Assembly (NCBI GenBank): GCA_007116685.1
Contig: SKIC01000074.1
Coordinates: 1-8,670 of the forward strand
Source of the DNA: Balneolales bacterium
GTDB lineage: Bacteria > Bacteroidota > Rhodothermia > Balneolales > Natronogracilivirgulaceae
Direction: 5' to 3'
DNA: 8,670 bases
Position 1 is the stretch's first letter. Every line of letters begins with the position of its first letter. The position numbers were made by a program, and so were the translations under genes. The notes under the pieces were generated by a model. It was not told where the DNA came from. It did no database searches and saw only the letters and a program-made list of their open reading frames with translations. This document shows positions 7,801 through 8,670 of this stretch, one piece after another.

Positions 7801-8220
7801 TTGACGAGCACTGATGAAATTATCAGTTGAACTTGCATCACCTACATCTTCAGATGGAACTAGTTGAGGCGAGTCATTGAAAAACGAGATTGTTCCCGTT
7901 AATCCGGTAATTCCGTCACCAATTGTCAAATCTGAATTTAATACGCCTCCGTTATCATCAACTAATAAAGTTCCTGTAGCGTCAGCAAGATACCTTTGGT
8001 TACGGGTAGTATTGGTTAGGAAAATGACAACTTCATTAGTTAGTGTGAATGTAGCGCCCGCATTATCATCTAATGAGGCAAGTAGTTCGGCAATTGAACC
8101 CACTTCAACTACTCCGTTGTCTCCATTATCGTCCGCTTTTACAGCACCGGGAAGTAATAACCCGATTAGTAACAAGACGATTGGAATGACTTTCCAATAG
8201 TTAGTAAATAAGCTTTTCAT
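4852..8220 (-). CDS. Large modular T9SS-exported surface protein, probably binding rather than catalytic
   Basis: This 1122-residue protein has a signal peptide (residues 1-29, cleavage near VKA/D). In order it shows: an OB-fold-like domain similar to those of DUF5689-type secreted proteins (36-237); SusE-like domains at 240-360 and 366-488; a beta-rich domain with AWIGWSSEDVDP, NDEY and GTYYYAFRYQ (490-617); a CHB_HEX_C-type domain (621-700, with YFTLDGEEPTTSSTEYTGPI); a second OB-like domain (701-905); a third SusE-like domain (906-1026); and a T9SS type A sorting domain (1034-1122). The last starts SQNYPNPFNPTT and ends TRKMMLVK. SusE domains belong to starch-binding outer-membrane proteins, so glycan or surface binding is the likeliest role, but this is inference. 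No protease, nuclease or glycosidase signature is visible. The ATG is the first possible start, as an in-frame TAA lies two codons upstream. It appears to be transcribed alone, between two terminators. Domain names are by eye; the sorting domain is the surest. Confidence 0.93.
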   Translation of the reverse strand: MKSLFTNYWKVIPIVLLLIGLLLPGAVKADDNGDNGVVEVGSIAELLASLDDNAGATFTLTNEVVIFLTNTTRNQRYLADATGTLLVDDNGGVLNSDLTIGDGITGLTGTISFFNDSPQLVPSEDVGDASSTDNFISARQIDSFDELELTDRWDLVFIRNVSFQNEGDFADFTTYTVEDSDGNTTSFRTDRTSQWDSGFAGEPIPQGSVNILAYVGAFQGAPRLHAYFYDMIYDADVIGGFDLTGPANEASLVVEGLATTEVDITWDAPEGVGEDISYTWLAKVKGTEFYVPFLAIPSNDGGTDVTLTLNMGVLDAVLEDAGLNVGDEVTLEWTVFAEGNGGGNFADQTWDVTLERGVVDQPDFTIGNFALLTPDNDTELDVNQLPAATVTITWEEAVAEPETELLYTFHLDAPTGDFSNPVASIPANDGGTANALTLTYQAIDDLLAANEVSLASSINLIWTVTAEAGNVVAFADEAFAITFNRTGLALPTIGWANLQWPPNATVAEGDNFTAYGQVYAETFTEGDEASEDIQAWIGWSSEDVDPATWDADNWIVASFNESKGNNDEYMADLGAELAPGTYYYAFRYQLLENDFVYGGYNGGFWDGSDNVSGVLTVDERAATPEFSVAGGFYAEDFELEITSATEGATIYFTLDGEEPTTSSTEYTGPITISVADETVVNAIAVADGLANSFVATATYGGSVEVSSIAELLSVGEPDDGVVYTINSSTVITFSSTFRGRKVVVDQSGGLVMDDPGRILSQEFNRYDGFVGLTGSLSEFNGLIQFTPTQPVEATTSNNLVLPLRYAIPDLSNANQGELVIIQDVTFQETGEFANQQNYTIEDADGNTFRVRTDRVVESILDDGEETYIGTEIPQTPVTLVGYITTFNNPQLVIRKLGDIYDASAVSSFSLTSPADGAVVVLEGDEADTFDITWDAAAGNNITYRWWAQFEGNKLMRPAFSAVANNNGVANTLTLPIVVFDNLLAGLGVEEGEQLSFVWTIEATSPDGRSFAEQRHLVTFERGTITNTPNEDADLPTEVALSQNYPNPFNPTTQINYAIPVESQVTLTVYDVLGRQVATLINGNVSAGNHTVNFDGSRLASGLYIYRLEVGNQVFTRKMMLVK
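5143..6120 (-). repeat. Protein-level repeat unit, copy 2 (OB-like plus SusE-like)
   Basis: This encodes residues 701-1026 and pairs with copy 1 at residues 36-360. The OB-like half ends in PVTLVGYITTFNNPQLVIRK and DIYDA. In related secreted Bacteroidota proteins these positions hold a similar 'G-I-hydrophobic-QL-R-DI' ending, which supports the OB-fold reading. The SusE-like half runs from FSLTSPADG to LVTFERGTI. Confidence 0.8.
7141..8115 (-). repeat. Protein-level repeat unit, copy 1 (OB-like plus SusE-like)
   Basis: This encodes residues 36-360 of the large T9SS protein. It shares landmarks with copy 2 in the same order: VEVxSIAELL at the start, GLTGxxSxFN, a VxFQxxGxFA strand followed by YTxEDxDGNT and RTDR, a YDA boundary, then a SusE-like domain ending in ERGxx. 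The two units are 325 and 326 residues long. The copies have diverged strongly, so the duplication is old. Confidence 0.8.
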
Positions 8221-8368
8221 ATTGTCTTATTTCGTGATTGTTTTAATTAATTACATACCTAGATTTTACCTAAATCTTAGCCCATTTACAAACCGGCTTA
8301 GCTGATAGAGAGTTCCGAAAAAACAATGATATATGCCTAATAAAATTCAATGATAACATTATCGTAAC
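8221..8368 (-). other. Upstream region of the large T9SS protein gene
   Basis: This AT-rich non-coding stretch should hold the promoter of the 1122-residue protein gene, because a terminator lies immediately upstream. The bases just before the ATG are A-rich (GAAATAAGACAAT) with no Shine-Dalgarno, as expected in Bacteroidota. A short inverted repeat GATAA-CA-TTATC lies at 8352-8363. I see no small gene in it. Confidence 0.6.
8261..8292 (-). promoter_or_regulatory. Weak promoter candidate overlapped by an inverted repeat
   Basis: On the minus strand TTTG (8292-8289) is followed after 20 nt by TAAAATCT (8268-8261). The -33 element and spacing fit the Bacteroidota pattern, but the -7 box matches TAnnTTTG poorly. 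The box sits inside a perfect inverted repeat, AGATTT-TACCT-AAATCT (8261-8277), a possible operator. The call is tentative. Confidence 0.25.
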
Positions 8369-8404
8369 AAAAAAAGAGAGCCCTTGGGTCAGAAGGGCTC
8401 TCTT
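8369..8404 (-). terminator. Intrinsic terminator of the right-edge T9SS gene
   Basis: On the minus strand AAGAGAGCCCTT-type arms (8404-8393 with 8385-8374; 12 pairs including the outer A-U pair) enclose a 7-nt loop, followed by a T run at 8375-8369. It lies about 83 bp after the TAG of the right-edge gene and before the promoter region of the 1122-residue protein gene, so it separates the two transcription units. Confidence 0.92.
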
Positions 8405-8486
8405 AGCTTTGGTAAGCTTGTTAGCTTGTCATGGGTTATGGCCTTACTTATTCTGTCATGGTTATGTATAGCCAGTCTGGGAGTTT
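8405..8486 (-). other. 3' untranslated stretch of the right-edge gene
   Basis: These 82 bp between the TAG stop and the terminator hold no frame or motif I can support. Several AGCTT/AAGCTT words occur close together (about 8405-8427), which may only reflect local low complexity. Confidence 0.5.
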
Positions 8487-8670
8487 CTATTTTACCAGTG
8501 TCATTTTTCTGGTTTGTACGGTGCCACCAGCCTGCATTCTGTAGATGTAAATTCCACTTGATAATTCGTTGGCTGAGAATTCTACTTCGTGGTATCCTTT
8601 GTTCATGTCTCTGTTCAGGATAGTAGCGACTTCGTTTCCAATCAGATTGTATACGGTGATTCTTACGTGC
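8487..8670 (-). CDS. C-terminal end of a T9SS-exported protein, 5' end beyond the right edge
   Basis: Sixty residues and a TAG stop (8489-8487) are visible in the frame beginning HVRITVYNLIGNEVATILNR. This is the C-terminal part of a T9SS type A sorting domain: VxITVYNLIGNEV, then the SANELSSGIYIYRM strand pair, and a basic end TRKMTLVK. It aligns along its whole length with the last 60 residues of the 1122-residue protein (VTLTVYDVLGRQVATLINGN to TRKMMLVK). The domain directs passage through the outer membrane by the type IX system and is normally cleaved off. What the cargo does cannot be told from this fragment. The frame is too short on this edge to appear as a standard predicted gene, but its match is convincing. 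Confidence 0.93.
   Translation of the reverse strand, partial: HVRITVYNLIGNEVATILNRDMNKGYHEVEFSANELSSGIYIYRMQAGGTVQTRKMTLVK

Noticed and set aside
5143..8115. CRISPR array or DNA tandem repeats
   Set aside because: The repeats are visible only at protein level and are widely diverged; there are no regularly spaced identical DNA repeats.
7877..8200. Plus-strand frame of 107 codons
   Set aside because: It is antisense to the N-terminal part of the T9SS protein, whose signal peptide and domains are clear. The Ser/Thr/Pro-rich product mirrors the acidic coding strand.
8384..8623. Plus-strand frame of 79 codons with hydrophobic stretches
   Set aside because: It overlaps the terminator and runs antisense to the T9SS sorting domain of the right-edge gene, which is a far better reading.

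Overview
The window looks like chromosome of a member of the Bacteroidota/Balneolota group, most likely a Balneolota-type marine or saline bacterium. This is an inference from three things. Two genes end in type IX secretion (T9SS) C-terminal sorting domains, and the complete one carries the phrase 'SQNYPNPFNPTTQINYAIP', typical of Balneolota, Rhodothermota and Ignavibacteria. Start codons lack recognisable Shine-Dalgarno sequences, as is usual in this group. The DNA is fairly AT-rich. All credible genes lie on the minus strand, so the window reads right to left.

Right edge (8670 to 8369): the last 60 residues of a T9SS-exported protein, then a strong intrinsic terminator. Positions 8368 to 8221 are the upstream region of the next gene. 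Positions 8220 to 4852 encode a 1122-residue T9SS cargo. It is built from two copies of an OB-fold-like plus SusE-like unit, one further SusE-like domain, a central beta-rich domain and a chitobiase-type C-terminal domain (CHB_HEX_C), ending in a sorting domain. No catalytic domain was recognised. A very strong terminator with a UUCG loop (4824 to 4794) closes this unit.

Positions 4793 to 4503 are a leader with a plausible Bacteroidota-type promoter, two perfect 17-nt palindromes and a 12-nt direct repeat. Downstream lies a tight three-gene operon. It encodes a membrane sensor histidine kinase (4502 to 2421), a secreted FecR-domain protein with Fn3-like and Ig-like domains (2428 to 659, overlapping the kinase gene by 8 bp), and a secreted protein with a GTG start that runs off the left edge (643 to 1). 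No response regulator is visible.

The operon suggests a sensory system in which a kinase with a periplasmic input domain is co-produced with two exported envelope proteins; their physical partnership is inference. No RNA genes, CRISPR arrays, insertion sequences or phage genes were seen. I see no clear new defence or mobile system. The most unusual parts are the kinase/FecR operon and the duplicated architecture of the large T9SS protein.
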